Of a stretch of DNA of 53,042 bases, positions 43,339 through 52,130 are shown one piece after another; the stretch's first letter is position 1, and each line of letters starts with the position of its first letter. A program made the position numbers and the translations under genes. The stretch spans positions 1 through 53,042 of the forward strand of contig JAJYPH010000005.1 in the NCBI GenBank assembly GCA_021795575.1, in the 5' to 3' direction. This stretch comes from Bacillota bacterium (lineage in GTDB: Bacteria > Bacillota > Sulfobacillia > Sulfobacillales > JAIMBI01). Under the pieces are notes generated by a model, which was given only the letters and a program-made list of their open reading frames with translations, had not been told where the DNA came from and did no database searches.

Positions 43339-44457
43339 TCAACCGTGCGCTGTGGCCCGGCGGGTGCGCCACCACGCCAACAGCGCGGTCGCCGGCACCA
43401 CCGCCACCGTCCACCCCAAATCCACGGGAGTAAGAATCTGAAACAGCCAGACTTTTGCTTCGGCCACCGACCCCACGGACAAGGCGCCGGCCACAATGGC
43501 GAAGCCCAAACCGGCCACGAGGTATTGTCGTCGTGGGTTGTATCCACCCACGGGGGGACCCACGTTCCACGCCGCCACATAGCTGTGAACGGCCAGATGG
43601 AGAATTATAGCTATTGTCCATGTAATAAGGACAAGCATTCCTACATCTTGCACAAAAAATGACGAAATATGTATAAGACTGAACATATAAATTATAGGCC
43701 ATGTCATATCGGGAATAACCGCAGGGCCCAGCGTCGCCAGTGCGGTGTACAGGATAGAAAATAGAATGAGGCCCTCCAACGCGATGGCGGCCAGAGCGAC
43801 CGTCCCGGCCCTCCAGCGGCCCGTTCGACGGACATGGGGCATCAGGGCCGCCGTGGTACAAGGATTGGCATAGAGAAACCAGGTCGCCACGGATGCGCGC
43901 GCCAACGACGCCATCGGGACCCCCAAATTCGGGGTGGCGGCCACCGGAAACCGCATATCGCCCGTGGCCAAGGCCAACACCAAGACGAACGACGCCAGCA
44001 GCAGCGGAAACCAGAACTGGACGTTGCGCGCGACCACGGTCAGCGACCGAATCGCGATCCAAACCGCCAGTACACCAATGGCACCCACCGTCACCCAGCT
44101 GGGCGTGGCCGGGTAAAAAAACGTCTGCAGCAATTCCCCATAGAGATACAAAACCGCGGCGTCCAGGGCCAGCATCAGGAGCATCGTGACCCAGGTCAGT
44201 ACCGGTCCCAGCCACGGCGACCAGGTTGCTTTCATAGCGGCCGCGTATGGTCGATACGCCATGCGGCGCATCCACGCTGCCTGAAGCAGGGTGATGCCCG
44301 CCGCCACACCGGTCGCCACCAGCAGAGACGCATACGCCCCCGTCCCGGCCAACCTCACGACGTATGCTGGCCACAGATACACGCTGCCGGCTACAACAGA
44401 TACCATAATGATCCAAAAATACTGGCCTGACGAGATGGGCTCGACGGGTTGGTTCAC
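43339..44457 (-). CDS. Spore germination receptor permease subunit GerB type (GerAB/GerKB family)
   Basis: Membrane protein of 372 aa with about ten hydrophobic segments, of the amino-acid-permease-like endospore germination family. It begins ISSGQYFWIIMVSVVAG and contains LQTFFYPATPSWVTVGA, a typical GerB loop region. As part of the germinant receptor in the spore inner membrane it is thought to bind the germinant. GTG at 44457 overlaps the gerC stop by four bases. A patch of about 110 bases (43600-43715) is strikingly AT-rich compared with the rest of the gene, yet the frame stays open. Confidence 0.87.
   Translation of the reverse strand: MNQPVEPISSGQYFWIIMVSVVAGSVYLWPAYVVRLAGTGAYASLLVATGVAAGITLLQAAWMRRMAYRPYAAAMKATWSPWLGPVLTWVTMLLMLALDAAVLYLYGELLQTFFYPATPSWVTVGAIGVLAVWIAIRSLTVVARNVQFWFPLLLASFVLVLALATGDMRFPVAATPNLGVPMASLARASVATWFLYANPCTTAALMPHVRRTGRWRAGTVALAAIALEGLILFSILYTALATLGPAVIPDMTWPIIYMFSLIHISSFFVQDVGMLVLITWTIAIILHLAVHSYVAAWNVGPPVGGYNPRRQYLVAGLGFAIVAGALSVGSVAEAKVWLFQILTPVDLGWTVAVVPATALLAWWRTRRATAHG
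43600..43715. other. AT-rich patch inside the gerB-type gene
   Basis: Within a GC-rich gene, this stretch (AATTATAGCTATTG, AAAAAATGACGAAATATG, ATATAAATTATAGG) is mostly A/T. It encodes a hydrophobic segment using Ile, Met, Phe and Tyr codons ending in A or T. Could be an internal promoter, a recombination patch or simple codon drift. Confidence 0.6.
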
Positions 44458-45560
44458 GACGTCACACCCGGCGTCGTCAGATTGAACGACACCGTGAAGG
44501 CCACGTGCGATGGGACGCTGGACCAGCCACCGCCGGGAGGGTGGTCGACCCACTGGGGATGCTCAAAGAGAAGCGTCCGCGCATAGCCAAAGGGGTCCAC
44601 ATGTTGGGCATTGGCTTGGCGGACAGCCGCCTGGCAGTCTGCCAACAACATCCGGGCGGTGGCCGTCTCGATCGCTCGAATTTCGCTGGGCCGCCCTGCG
44701 GTCCCATACGGCGCCTGGGCCAGCGCCCCACGCATGACGACATGCGCCTGCACGGACAGTCTGCCGCCCGCCCAGGCGACGTGCGTGGTGGCGTGGCCAT
44801 GGACGCTCGTCAACGCGTAATGCGCCGTGCCCCGCGACAGGCTCAGAACCTCCCTCGTGACTCGGCTCGTGAGCAGGGCCCATCCCAGGGTCTGCCGCCG
44901 CGTGAAAATTACAGCCGGCCCCTGGCGCCCGTAGACAGCGATGTGACCCAACGCCCCGGTGGTCGTGATGTAAGGGACCACCGGCGACATGCCCGGCGTA
45001 TGCACGTCATCCCACACGTGCCAAAATGTTTCACTGAGATGAATCGCTTCACAGGGCCCACACGAAAATATGTGCTGCCACTTAAGCCGCGGCACCACTT
45101 CTTGAGGGGAAGCCTGCAGCAGATCCGGCAGGGAGCTGGCACGGGCGACGCCGAGGTAAGCGACTTTGGATGTGATGCCTTGCCGATTGTAAGCATCCAC
45201 CAACGTGGTCACCGCCTGGGCGGGCAGGTTGGATGACCACAGTATGACCTGCAGTTGGCCCAGGTACAGGTGGCGGTCCAGCAGACGCTGCGCGGCCCGC
45301 TCGGCACTGGCCCAACTGTCTGCCGCGACCGCCACGGTATACAGTTGCTGCGTCGACTTGATCTGGGACTGACTGTTCACGGTCACCGTCGGGTTGGGGA
45401 AGTAGAACGTCCAGTCCGACCGTCTGGATGGGTGCCACGCGACACTGACCATCAGGGCGGTCGCGCGGTCCGAGATGCCCAGCTGGTCCCAACAGCCGGC
45501 CAGCAGGACGAGGCCCAGCAGCACTGCCGCCGCCGTGGCCAGCCGAGCACGCCAACGCAC
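44454..45560 (-). CDS. Spore germination lipoprotein, Ger(x)C family
   Basis: Lipoprotein of 368 aa. The signal sequence ends in the lipobox LLAGCWDQ, and the following SDRATALMVSVAWHPS is the expected start of mature GerC. The VLDGKLYLG-like LLDRHLYLGQLQVILWSSN and the domain-3 LLADCQAAVRQANAQHVDPFGY near the C-terminus are family blocks. GTG at 45560 shares a base with the gerA stop and has GGGGGA upstream; the longer open frame overlaps gerA and is not used. It lies between gerA and gerB. Confidence 0.88.
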   Translation of the reverse strand: MRWRARLATAAAVLLGLVLLAGCWDQLGISDRATALMVSVAWHPSRRSDWTFYFPNPTVTVNSQSQIKSTQQLYTVAVAADSWASAERAAQRLLDRHLYLGQLQVILWSSNLPAQAVTTLVDAYNRQGITSKVAYLGVARASSLPDLLQASPQEVVPRLKWQHIFSCGPCEAIHLSETFWHVWDDVHTPGMSPVVPYITTTGALGHIAVYGRQGPAVIFTRRQTLGWALLTSRVTREVLSLSRGTAHYALTSVHGHATTHVAWAGGRLSVQAHVVMRGALAQAPYGTAGRPSEIRAIETATARMLLADCQAAVRQANAQHVDPFGYARTLLFEHPQWVDHPPGGGWSSVPSHVAFTVSFNLTTPGVTS

Positions 45561-47155
45561 TACCGGTCCCCCCGGCGGCCGCGCCGATGCTGCGCTCGCT
45601 GCAGGTGGGGGGAGAAAGAGCGCGCCGGAGGCTCCCGCCACGTCCCCTCCTGCGGGCGGGCCTCCTTCCGCCGACTCTGCACCCGGGTCCATGGGGCACG
45701 CCAGACGCTGTCCGACCAGTCCGCCGCTCGGAATGGGGCTCCGGGGGCAAAATACGGCACGCCAAAGGACTTCATGTCCAACACCACCGCCACCACCGCC
45801 ACTGTGGTGAGGACGATGCCCAGGATACCCAGCACCGCCGCACCGATGAGCAGCAGGAATCCGACGAGGCGCCAGGCTCCGGTCAGTTCGTACGTGGGCG
45901 TCGCAAACAGGGCCAACGCGGTCAGCGTCATCATGACGATGATTTGTGCGTCGACGATGCCGGCACGCACCACGGCGGTCCCCACGACAATAGCCCCCAC
46001 GGTGCCGATGGTGGTACTGAGAAATTTGGGCAGCCGGATGGCCGCCTCGCGCAGCACCTCAATGACCACAATCATGAGGACGATTTCCAGAAGGGGAGAA
46101 AACGGGAGCCCCGAGTGTCCGCCTTGCATCATAATGTACAGGGACGTCGGCAGCAGATTGGGGTTGACCTCCGCCAACGCCACATACAGGGCGGGCAGAT
46201 ACAAACCGAGGCCCCACGATATGAGACGGATGAGTCGCGTGAAGGTGGCGTCGGACCACGACGTGGAGTAGTCCATGGCCGTGCGGTAAAAGGACACCAG
46301 CGGCGCCGGAGCCAGCAGCACGAACGGGTCCCCGTTCGTCAAGACGGCGGCTCCGCCCTGAAGAATGTGCCACGTGGCCACATCCACGCGCTCCGTGGCG
46401 CGGATCGTGGGAAAAATGGACCGCGGATGGTCTCGGATTACACCCGCAATCTGAGTGGACGTCGATATGCCCGCCACATCGATCTGTTGGACGCGACGCG
46501 TCAGGGTATCCACCAGCGATGGGTTGGCCACGCCGTCCAGGTGGGCCACCGCCACCGGGCTCCGGGCTGTGCGCCCCACGTGGAGATCCGTAAACCGCAG
46601 CGCCGGACTGCCGAGAGCTTGGCGCAGCTGCGCCTTCTGGACCGACAAGACTTCGATGAACGCCTGCTCCGGCCCGCGCACCGCCAGCTCCGTCTGGGGA
46701 CGCGTTACATCCCGCTGGACATATTTGGCCGTGTCGGCCACCCAGGCGTGGGCCAGCCCGTTGGCAAAAATCAGCGTGGACCCCTGTGCCGCGTCTTGCA
46801 GGAGTTCGGTCCAACGGTCCTCCGATTTCAGCCCCGCGCTGGCCAGCGCGGTGTCCCGCCACGACGCGGCCGGCTCTGTCGCTTGGGCTAGAGGGCGCAC
46901 CACCGTCTCCCCCACGCGCTGGCTGTCAACCAGGCCGTCGACGTAAGCCACCAGTGCTTCGTGCTCGGGCCCCTGGGTGGCGACGGATTCCATCCGGACG
47001 TCCGCACTGCTGCCGAGGTCGCGCACCAGCCTCTGCCGGACCTCCGCCGTCTCGGCGGGAAAGGGGGTGCCGGCATCCAGCATGTGGTCCAGCAGGCGCA
47101 ACAGATCACGCAGGCGCTGATCCAGGTCAGCCACCTCGTCCGCGTCCAGCTTCAC
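45560..47155 (-). CDS. Spore germination receptor subunit, GerA family (GerAA/GerKA)
   Basis: Receptor subunit of 531 aa. A large soluble N-terminal region (residues 1-290, with GSTLIFANGLAHAWVADTAK and ESVIRGPREGF-like LAVRGPEQAFIE) precedes about five membrane segments. Between them lie FTRLIRLISWGLGLYLPALY and GLPFSPLLEIVLMIVVIEVL, followed by LREAAIRLPKFL; these are highly typical of GerA. The hydrophilic C-tail of about 50 residues is Arg/Pro-rich. GTG at 47155 follows GGGAGGT; the frame is open to 47344. First gene of the gerA-gerC-gerB operon, likely under a forespore sigma factor, but I could not identify a clear promoter. Confidence 0.9.
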   Translation of the reverse strand: MKLDADEVADLDQRLRDLLRLLDHMLDAGTPFPAETAEVRQRLVRDLGSSADVRMESVATQGPEHEALVAYVDGLVDSQRVGETVVRPLAQATEPAASWRDTALASAGLKSEDRWTELLQDAAQGSTLIFANGLAHAWVADTAKYVQRDVTRPQTELAVRGPEQAFIEVLSVQKAQLRQALGSPALRFTDLHVGRTARSPVAVAHLDGVANPSLVDTLTRRVQQIDVAGISTSTQIAGVIRDHPRSIFPTIRATERVDVATWHILQGGAAVLTNGDPFVLLAPAPLVSFYRTAMDYSTSWSDATFTRLIRLISWGLGLYLPALYVALAEVNPNLLPTSLYIMMQGGHSGLPFSPLLEIVLMIVVIEVLREAAIRLPKFLSTTIGTVGAIVVGTAVVRAGIVDAQIIVMMTLTALALFATPTYELTGAWRLVGFLLLIGAAVLGILGIVLTTVAVVAVVLDMKSFGVPYFAPGAPFRAADWSDSVWRAPWTRVQSRRKEARPQEGTWREPPARSFSPHLQRAQHRRGRRGDR

Positions 47156-47641
47156 CCTGGCTGACCTCCCTCTTCCCATTCGTCTTCCCACCCGTCGCCG
47201 TGCCCCTCCCCGGCGCCAAAGGTGCGACGCGGCCGGCATGGACACAGAGCTGGTAACCCATAGGATGCCCAGCCGGATGAATCTCATGGGGGCGGGACCG
47301 CTGCCAATCCGCATCCACGCGGAAATCGGTGTCTCGGGCCACATCTCGCCGGATTTCTACCGATTCCCCTGCCCAGCCGCAGAGAGCGCCCGAGAGACCG
47401 CCAGAAGCCGCTCATCGCGGCCAGAGCCGCCGGGATCTATGCAATCCTGTTGGCTATGCTGGAGGAGTCCCAGGTTTTTGCCCGGGACTTCTTCTTTTTC
47501 AGGTCGCGCCTAACGCGTGGACGCTGTGCATGGCCTCCCGTCATACGCGCTGCTGTGCGAAGGGTTGATCCGGGGTAAAAACCCGCATGTGTCCGAGCAA
47601 TCCGAGGGTTTCACGGAAGGGAACGGAAAGGAGTGGTGCGG
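47156..47641. other. Divergent intergenic region between gerA and the APC permease
   Basis: About 485 bases with no supported gene. A 91-codon frame at 47238-47513 has no recognisable domain. The notable structure is the rightward terminator-like hairpin at 47467-47500. The region should hold promoters for both divergent transcripts; a forespore-type promoter could not be fixed. Confidence 0.45.
47467..47500 (+). terminator. Intrinsic terminator-like hairpin in the leader of the APC permease gene
   Basis: GTCCCAGG-TTTTTG-CCCGGGAC (7 pairs plus one G-T) is followed by TTCTTCTTTTTC, a U-rich tail on the plus strand. No plus-strand gene ends upstream, and the permease starts about 140 bases downstream. 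It may be an attenuator in the permease leader or end an unseen small RNA. Confidence 0.6.
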
Positions 47642-49285
47642 GTGGCCCGCACTCGTGCATTTCGACGGGCTCTGACGCTATGGGATCTGGTCATGGTCAA
47701 TTTGGCGGCCATCATCGGGTCGGGGTGGCTCTTGGCCGCCATGGCGGCGGCCGGCCTCGCGGGGCCGTCCGCCATTCTCGCCTGGCTCATCGGCATTGCC
47801 GCCTCCCTGGTCATTGCCCCGTTCTTCATGGAGCTCGGGACCCTGTTTCCCGAGACCGGCAGCATGGCGCGGTACGCGCAGTACACCCAGTCACCCTTCG
47901 TAAGCCACTTGGTGGGCTGGGCCACGTTTATTTCCTGGGCCGCGTTTTCCCCGTTGGAAACCGTCGCCATGATCCAGTACGGGAGCTCGTGGGTCCCGGG
48001 CCTCTATGCGAACGGGTCCCTGACGCCCCCCGGGTTTGTGGTGGGGGCGCTGTTGATGATCGGGTTCATGGCCTTAAACCTCATGGGCATGAAGCTGTTT
48101 GCTCGGATCAACAACTATACGATGGCGTGGAAGATGGTCATTCCCGCCCTCACCGTGGTGGTGCTGCTGGTGGCGGCCCACCACGTGGGCAACCTCACGC
48201 ACGGCGGCATTCTGCCGTACGGCGTCTCCGGGATGCTGGGGGCCGTGTCGTCCGGCGGCATCATCCTGTCGTTGACGGGTTTCCGGCACTCTATTGATCT
48301 GGCGGGCGAAGCCAAAAACCCGCAACGGGATGTGCCCCGCTCCATCTGGATCTCGCTCCTGCTGGCCGGCGCGTTGTATCTCTGCTTGGAAGTCGCCTTT
48401 GTGCTGGCCGTGCCGCCGTCCGCGCTGCACCATGGCTGGGCGGGGTTGTCCTTCAACGCGCCCTACGTGGACTTGGCCCTGGTGGCGGGCTTGGCGTGGC
48501 TCGCCCTGCTGCTGCGCATTGACGCAGTGATTTCACCGGCCGACACCGCGCTCGTGAACCTCACCAGCGCGTCGCGCACCGCCCACGCCATGGGGCGCAA
48601 TGGGTCATTTCCCACCGTCTTCACGCGGCTCACGGATGCCGGCCAGCCCATCACCGGACTGGTGGTGACCTGGCTCGTGGGCTTCCTGTTCCTGCTGCCG
48701 TTCCCGAGCTGGCGGGCGCTGGCGGGCGTCGTGTCGGACGTCATTGTGCTGACGTATATCATGGGACCGATTTCGGTGGGCGTCATGCGGCGGGTGGCGC
48801 CGAAGCCCGCGCGGAATGTGAGCCGCGTCCCGTGGCTCTCGATCTGGGGGCCGGCCGGATTTATTATCGGGAGTCTCTTGATTTACTGGTCCGGCTGGCC
48901 CACGATTGGCAAGGTCATGCTGGTGGAGCTGGCTGGCGTGATTGTGTACGGATACTACTGGACCCACCACCGCGAGGACGCGGCCACGGACCGCGTGGTG
49001 GCCAAAAGCGCCTGGTTCGTGGTGTATCTCGCGGTGATCACAGGGTTGGACTATCTCGGCAGCTTCAACGCGGCGGCCGGCGCCCCCAAGGTGCTGCCGG
49101 CCCCTTGGGACTCGCTGGTCGTGGCCGTGGTGGCGCTGGCGTTTTATCGCTGGGGGGTGGCCTCCGGCTACGAGACGGAAGACTTGAGACGAGTCCGCAC
49201 AGCACTCCCCGCCATGCGCCGCGGGCAGGCGACGCAGGGCGAGTCGCAATTTGACGTGCCGTCCGGTGAGGCGGCCGACGACTAG
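47642..49285 (+). CDS. APC superfamily amino acid permease
   Basis: Transporter of 547 aa with about twelve membrane segments. Helix 1 has MVNLAAIIGSGWLLAAMAAA (the unwound GSG substrate site), and SLTGFRHSIDLAGEAKNPQR, then VPRSI, is the conserved loop after helix 6. This places it in the amino acid-polyamine-organocation family. GTG at 47642 is eight bases after AAAGGAG; GTG codons at 47633 and 47636 overlap that site. The substrate is unknown; a link to germination amino acids or to the catabolic island is possible but unproven. Followed 60 bases later by an MFS gene in the same direction. Confidence 0.9.
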   Translation: MARTRAFRRALTLWDLVMVNLAAIIGSGWLLAAMAAAGLAGPSAILAWLIGIAASLVIAPFFMELGTLFPETGSMARYAQYTQSPFVSHLVGWATFISWAAFSPLETVAMIQYGSSWVPGLYANGSLTPPGFVVGALLMIGFMALNLMGMKLFARINNYTMAWKMVIPALTVVVLLVAAHHVGNLTHGGILPYGVSGMLGAVSSGGIILSLTGFRHSIDLAGEAKNPQRDVPRSIWISLLLAGALYLCLEVAFVLAVPPSALHHGWAGLSFNAPYVDLALVAGLAWLALLLRIDAVISPADTALVNLTSASRTAHAMGRNGSFPTVFTRLTDAGQPITGLVVTWLVGFLFLLPFPSWRALAGVVSDVIVLTYIMGPISVGVMRRVAPKPARNVSRVPWLSIWGPAGFIIGSLLIYWSGWPTIGKVMLVELAGVIVYGYYWTHHREDAATDRVVAKSAWFVVYLAVITGLDYLGSFNAAAGAPKVLPAPWDSLVVAVVALAFYRWGVASGYETEDLRRVRTALPAMRRGQATQGESQFDVPSGEAADD

Positions 49286-49347
49286 CAGGAACCCAGGCCG
49301 CCGGTCGCGAACTCCCGCCGGACCGAGCCGTTCGGCGGGGAGGAATC

Positions 49348-50595
49348 ATGATGCTGGTGGCCGAGCAGGCGCCCAGGCGGCTTCGGGTATCGGAAAACCT
49401 AGCGCTGTCTTTCTTCTGGTTCACGTCCAACGCGCAGTGGACGGCCCTGATTATCATATTGGGGCCGGCCGTCATACGACAGTTTGTCGGTGACACCCAG
49501 GCCGGCCTGGTACTGTCCGGCCTCACCGCGGTAGGGGCGCTGATTGCGAGCGTGGTGCAGCCGCTCGTGGGCGCCATCTCCGACCGCAAGGTCGGAAGCC
49601 TTGGGCGCCGCCGGCCCTACATGCTGGTGGGCGTGCCGGCGACCGCGCTGCTGTTGTGGTACATGGGTGCCGCCCCCTCCATCCCGCTGTTTGCCGCCGC
49701 GTACTTTCTTTTACAGGTGGTGGCGAACCTGGCGTCAGCGCCGTATCAGGCGCTCATTCCGGATTTGGTGGTGGCCGACCAGCGGGGGACCGCATCGGGC
49801 TACATGGGGCTCATGACCCAGGCGGCCGTCATTGGCGGCGTGGTGATTGCCAGCGCCTTTTCCATCCGCACCGCGTTTGAGGTGCTGGCGCTCCTGCAGG
49901 TGCTGGGGCTCCTGGTCACCATCGTGGGCGTCCGGGAGGTGCCCCAGCGCACTGCGGCGGCGCCGTTCCGCTGGCGGACGTTTCTGCAGAGCTTTTGGAT
50001 TCCCCCGCGCGAGCACAGCGACTGGTGGTGGGTGTTCGGGACGCGCCTCATGGTGCTCTTGGGCTTCGGAACGCTCGAATATTATCTCAACTACTATCTC
50101 GTGTATGTCCAGCACATGAAAAACCCCAACGGGCCCTTAGAGAGCATCCTGCTGCTGGTGACGATTGGGTCGCTAATTTCCGTGCTGACGGCGGGGTGGC
50201 TGTCGGATCGGCTGCAGCGGCGCAAGATGATGGTGCGCTGGGGTGGCCTGGTCATGGGGCTGTCCGCGCTGGGCTTCGTGTTTTCCCACGGCATGACGCA
50301 GATCCTGGTGCTGTCCGGGCTTTTCGGGGTGGGGTATGGCACCTATCTCTCCACGGATTGGGCGCTGGCCGTCGATGTGCTGCCCAAGGGGCGGGATGCT
50401 GCCAAAGACATGGGGCTCTGGTCGATTTCTCAGACTCTGTCCCAAACCATTGCGACTTTGATTGCGGGGGGCCTGCTGGCGGTCCTGGTGTCCAGCGCCG
50501 GGCTCGCGGTGTCGTACCGGGTGCTTTATCTGGTGACCTTCGTGTACTTCCTGGTGGGATCGCTGTTGATCACCAAAGTCAAAAGCGTGCGGTAG
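49348..50595 (+). CDS. Major facilitator superfamily transporter
   Basis: Transporter of 415 aa with twelve predicted helices. The inter-helix 2-3 motif is present as GAISDRKVGSLGRRRPYMLVG, and its second-half counterpart is GWLSDRLQRRKMMVRWGG. The ASAPYQALIPDLV segment and large LGRRRP loop are like the sugar/sucrose or GPH-like MFS branch rather than drug exporters. ATG at 49348 follows GGGGAGG; ATG 49351 is equally likely. Substrate not known. Confidence 0.9.
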   Translation: MMLVAEQAPRRLRVSENLALSFFWFTSNAQWTALIIILGPAVIRQFVGDTQAGLVLSGLTAVGALIASVVQPLVGAISDRKVGSLGRRRPYMLVGVPATALLLWYMGAAPSIPLFAAAYFLLQVVANLASAPYQALIPDLVVADQRGTASGYMGLMTQAAVIGGVVIASAFSIRTAFEVLALLQVLGLLVTIVGVREVPQRTAAAPFRWRTFLQSFWIPPREHSDWWWVFGTRLMVLLGFGTLEYYLNYYLVYVQHMKNPNGPLESILLLVTIGSLISVLTAGWLSDRLQRRKMMVRWGGLVMGLSALGFVFSHGMTQILVLSGLFGVGYGTYLSTDWALAVDVLPKGRDAAKDMGLWSISQTLSQTIATLIAGGLLAVLVSSAGLAVSYRVLYLVTFVYFLVGSLLITKVKSVR

Positions 50596-50712
50596 CTGGC
50601 CCGATCTGTCCAGGTTAAGAGGGACATTGGAGGTGGGAGACGGCCCAAAGCGTACCGGGGTTTGGGGGCCAGGCGGGCGTCACGCGCAACCAGGTGTGTC
50701 GTGCGGGGCGGA

Positions 50713-51033
50713 CTAGTCGCCGCCTACCCCATCCCGATCTCGCCATGCGGTACCGAAGTCACGACGCGCATGGATAATCGCGAGAACCCACACACCCTCC
50801 CCACCGACTCGGTAGATGAGCCGGTATGGCGACACGAGGAGTTCTCGTAGATCCGGGTCCACCAACTCCGGGACGCGTCGGCCGCGGTGTGCAAACACTG
50901 ACAGCGATTGTGCGGCCGCGAGAAGTTCCGTAATCAGCGAGGCCGCGTAGCGCGGAGAGTCGCGCGCAATATAGTCAGCGGCGGCTTCCAAGTCTCCCAA
51001 CGCGGCCAGCGTCCACGTTACTGCCCGATCCAC
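50713..51033 (-). CDS. RelE/ParE family toxin
   Basis: Small toxin of 106 aa. VTWTLAALGDLEAAADYIAR at the start and LVSPYRLIYRVGGEGVWVLA, then IIHARRDF at the end are the ParE/RelE barrel-and-helix pattern. ParE members poison gyrase, and RelE members cleave mRNA on the ribosome; the sequence alone does not separate them, although the YRLIYRV core is more ParE-like. GTG at 51033 overlaps the antitoxin gene by 16 bases. Intact. Confidence 0.88.
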   Translation of the reverse strand: MDRAVTWTLAALGDLEAAADYIARDSPRYAASLITELLAAAQSLSVFAHRGRRVPELVDPDLRELLVSPYRLIYRVGGEGVWVLAIIHARRDFGTAWRDRDGVGGD

Positions 51034-51206
51034 TTGGCCATCCGCCGTTCGACCTCGTGCTGGGTGACCCCCCGGCCCTGCCGGACATCGTCGAGCGCAC
51101 GCTCCACCTTCTGCTGGACGTACAGATGGTACTGGACGTCTTCCAGCGTGCAGTCGTCGGGCAGGCGTTCAATCAGATCGCGCAACTGCTCCTTTGCCGT
51201 TGCCAT
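51018..51206 (-). CDS. Antitoxin partner of the RelE/ParE toxin
   Basis: Protein of 62 aa, MATAKEQLRDLIERLPDD then CTLEDVQYHLYVQQKVERAL, ending in RRMAKWIGQ. It matches small antitoxins found with ParE-type toxins; the C-terminal helix would wrap the toxin. ATG at 51206 follows GGGAGG. The promoter upstream has three tandem 10-bp repeats that probably are its operator. Confidence 0.85.
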   Translation of the reverse strand: MATAKEQLRDLIERLPDDCTLEDVQYHLYVQQKVERALDDVRQGRGVTQHEVERRMAKWIGQ

Positions 51207-51279
51207 GCCGGCCCCTCCCTACAAGTCAGTGCTCCCAACGCCCACCGCACTCTCAGACTCTCGGCGCCGTGCTCCCGTC

Positions 51280-51316
51280 ATTGTATACCCGCGTAGACCC
51301 GCGTAGACCCGCGTAC
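51280..51316 (-). promoter_or_regulatory. Promoter with three tandem 10-bp repeats (toxin-antitoxin operator)
   Basis: ACCCGCGTAG (51287-51296), ACCCGCGTAG (51297-51306) and ACCCGCGTAC (51307-51316) are head-to-tail. On the minus strand TACAAT (51285-51280) is a good -10, so the repeats cover the spacer and -35 region. A 10-bp period puts all copies on one face of the helix, as expected for cooperative antitoxin binding. Confidence 0.7.
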
Positions 51317-51409
51317 GGTACGGTCCCCCGAAGACGTCCAGCGGGCACTTGTCTTCTACGTTGAGGACCGCCTGACCATTTCCCTGAAAGAACCATGTGG
51401 GAGTTTACA

Positions 51410-51640
51410 CTAACCCCTTGACACTCCCGACTCCTCCTCCATGCGTCTCGGAAGGAGCGTGGTAGCGTTGAGCGGCCAGGCCCTTGGGGGTGCCCCACGC
51501 GTCTGGCCGATCGCGTCGGCCATCTGCTGCAGGGCCAGGAGGATGCGCAGCTTATCGGCGTACGGCAGGGCGGCCAGCGCCCGGCGTCGGCGCTGCTTGG
51601 CTGCCAAGGCTGCCTGCACGATGGGCGGCAGTTCGGTCAT
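51410..51640 (-). CDS. Small partner protein of an AbiEii-like nucleotidyltransferase
   Basis: Protein of 76 aa, helical and Arg-rich (AALAAKQRRRRALAALPYAD then KLRILLALQQMADAI). No named domain that I can give with certainty, but similar short proteins are a common neighbour of such nucleotidyltransferases. ATG at 51640 follows GGAGGAGG by four bases. It overlaps the ancestral end of the nucleotidyltransferase gene (ATGA), which supports co-translation. An antitoxin role is inference. Confidence 0.65.
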   Translation of the reverse strand: MTELPPIVQAALAAKQRRRRALAALPYADKLRILLALQQMADAIGQTRGAPPRAWPLNATTLLPRRMEEESGVSRG

Positions 51641-51707
51641 GGCGCCTCCTCCCCGGTCGGCACGGCCAAACCATAGCGACCGCAAATATCCGCTAGGCGG
51701 GCGGGGT

Positions 51708-52130
51708 TCACAGACCCCTCGCACATCGCAGCTGAACGCGCGCGCGATCCTTGAGCCGACCTGTCTGCACGGCCATGGCAATCAAATGCTCAAGTGGCAA
51801 GGCGCGCGTAGGCACCCCCTCGACGTCCACGAGCCGCGCCAGCGCCAACGCTTCTTCCACCAACGGATTGTAGGCCGGTAGAAATTGGACCGGCACGCCC
51901 TCAATGACGATGCATTCGCCTTGGGGTTCATATCCGCGCTGTCTCAGCGCGTCATAGATCGGCGTGAGCGTCAGCAATCCGCTCCGCGTGGACAATACGA
52001 CAAAGATATCCATGTCGTAAGTAACGACTGGCTCGACGTAAAACATAGCGCCCATAGCGCCGCCGATGGCATACCGCTGAAAGATGCCCTGTCGCTCCAG
52101 TTCGTTGAGCACCGCGAGGGTTGCTTTCAC
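51708..52130 (-). CDS. AbiEii-like nucleotidyltransferase, C-terminus altered by a frameshift
   Basis: Protein of 140 aa as read. The nucleotidyltransferase core is RYAIGGAMGAMFYVEPVVTY followed by DMDIFVVL (GG and Asp-x-Asp), then GVPVQFLPAYNPLVEEALAL and LEHLIAMAVQTGRLKDRARV, as in AbiEii/DUF6036-type proteins. GTG at 52130 is the likely start. After RLKDRARVQLRCARG the frame stops at 51708. Adding one G to the four-base run at 51715-51718 restores a tail of about 25 residues (SVNPARLADICGRYG) whose stop overlaps the next start at 51637-51640. So the gene was probably longer; the truncation is either recent or an assembly error. The catalytic core is unaffected. Confidence 0.72.
   Translation of the reverse strand: MKATLAVLNELERQGIFQRYAIGGAMGAMFYVEPVVTYDMDIFVVLSTRSGLLTLTPIYDALRQRGYEPQGECIVIEGVPVQFLPAYNPLVEEALALARLVDVEGVPTRALPLEHLIAMAVQTGRLKDRARVQLRCARGL

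Noticed and set aside
47238-47513. 91-codon plus-strand frame before the permease
   Set aside because: Runs through the terminator hairpin, no domain, no ribosome binding site.
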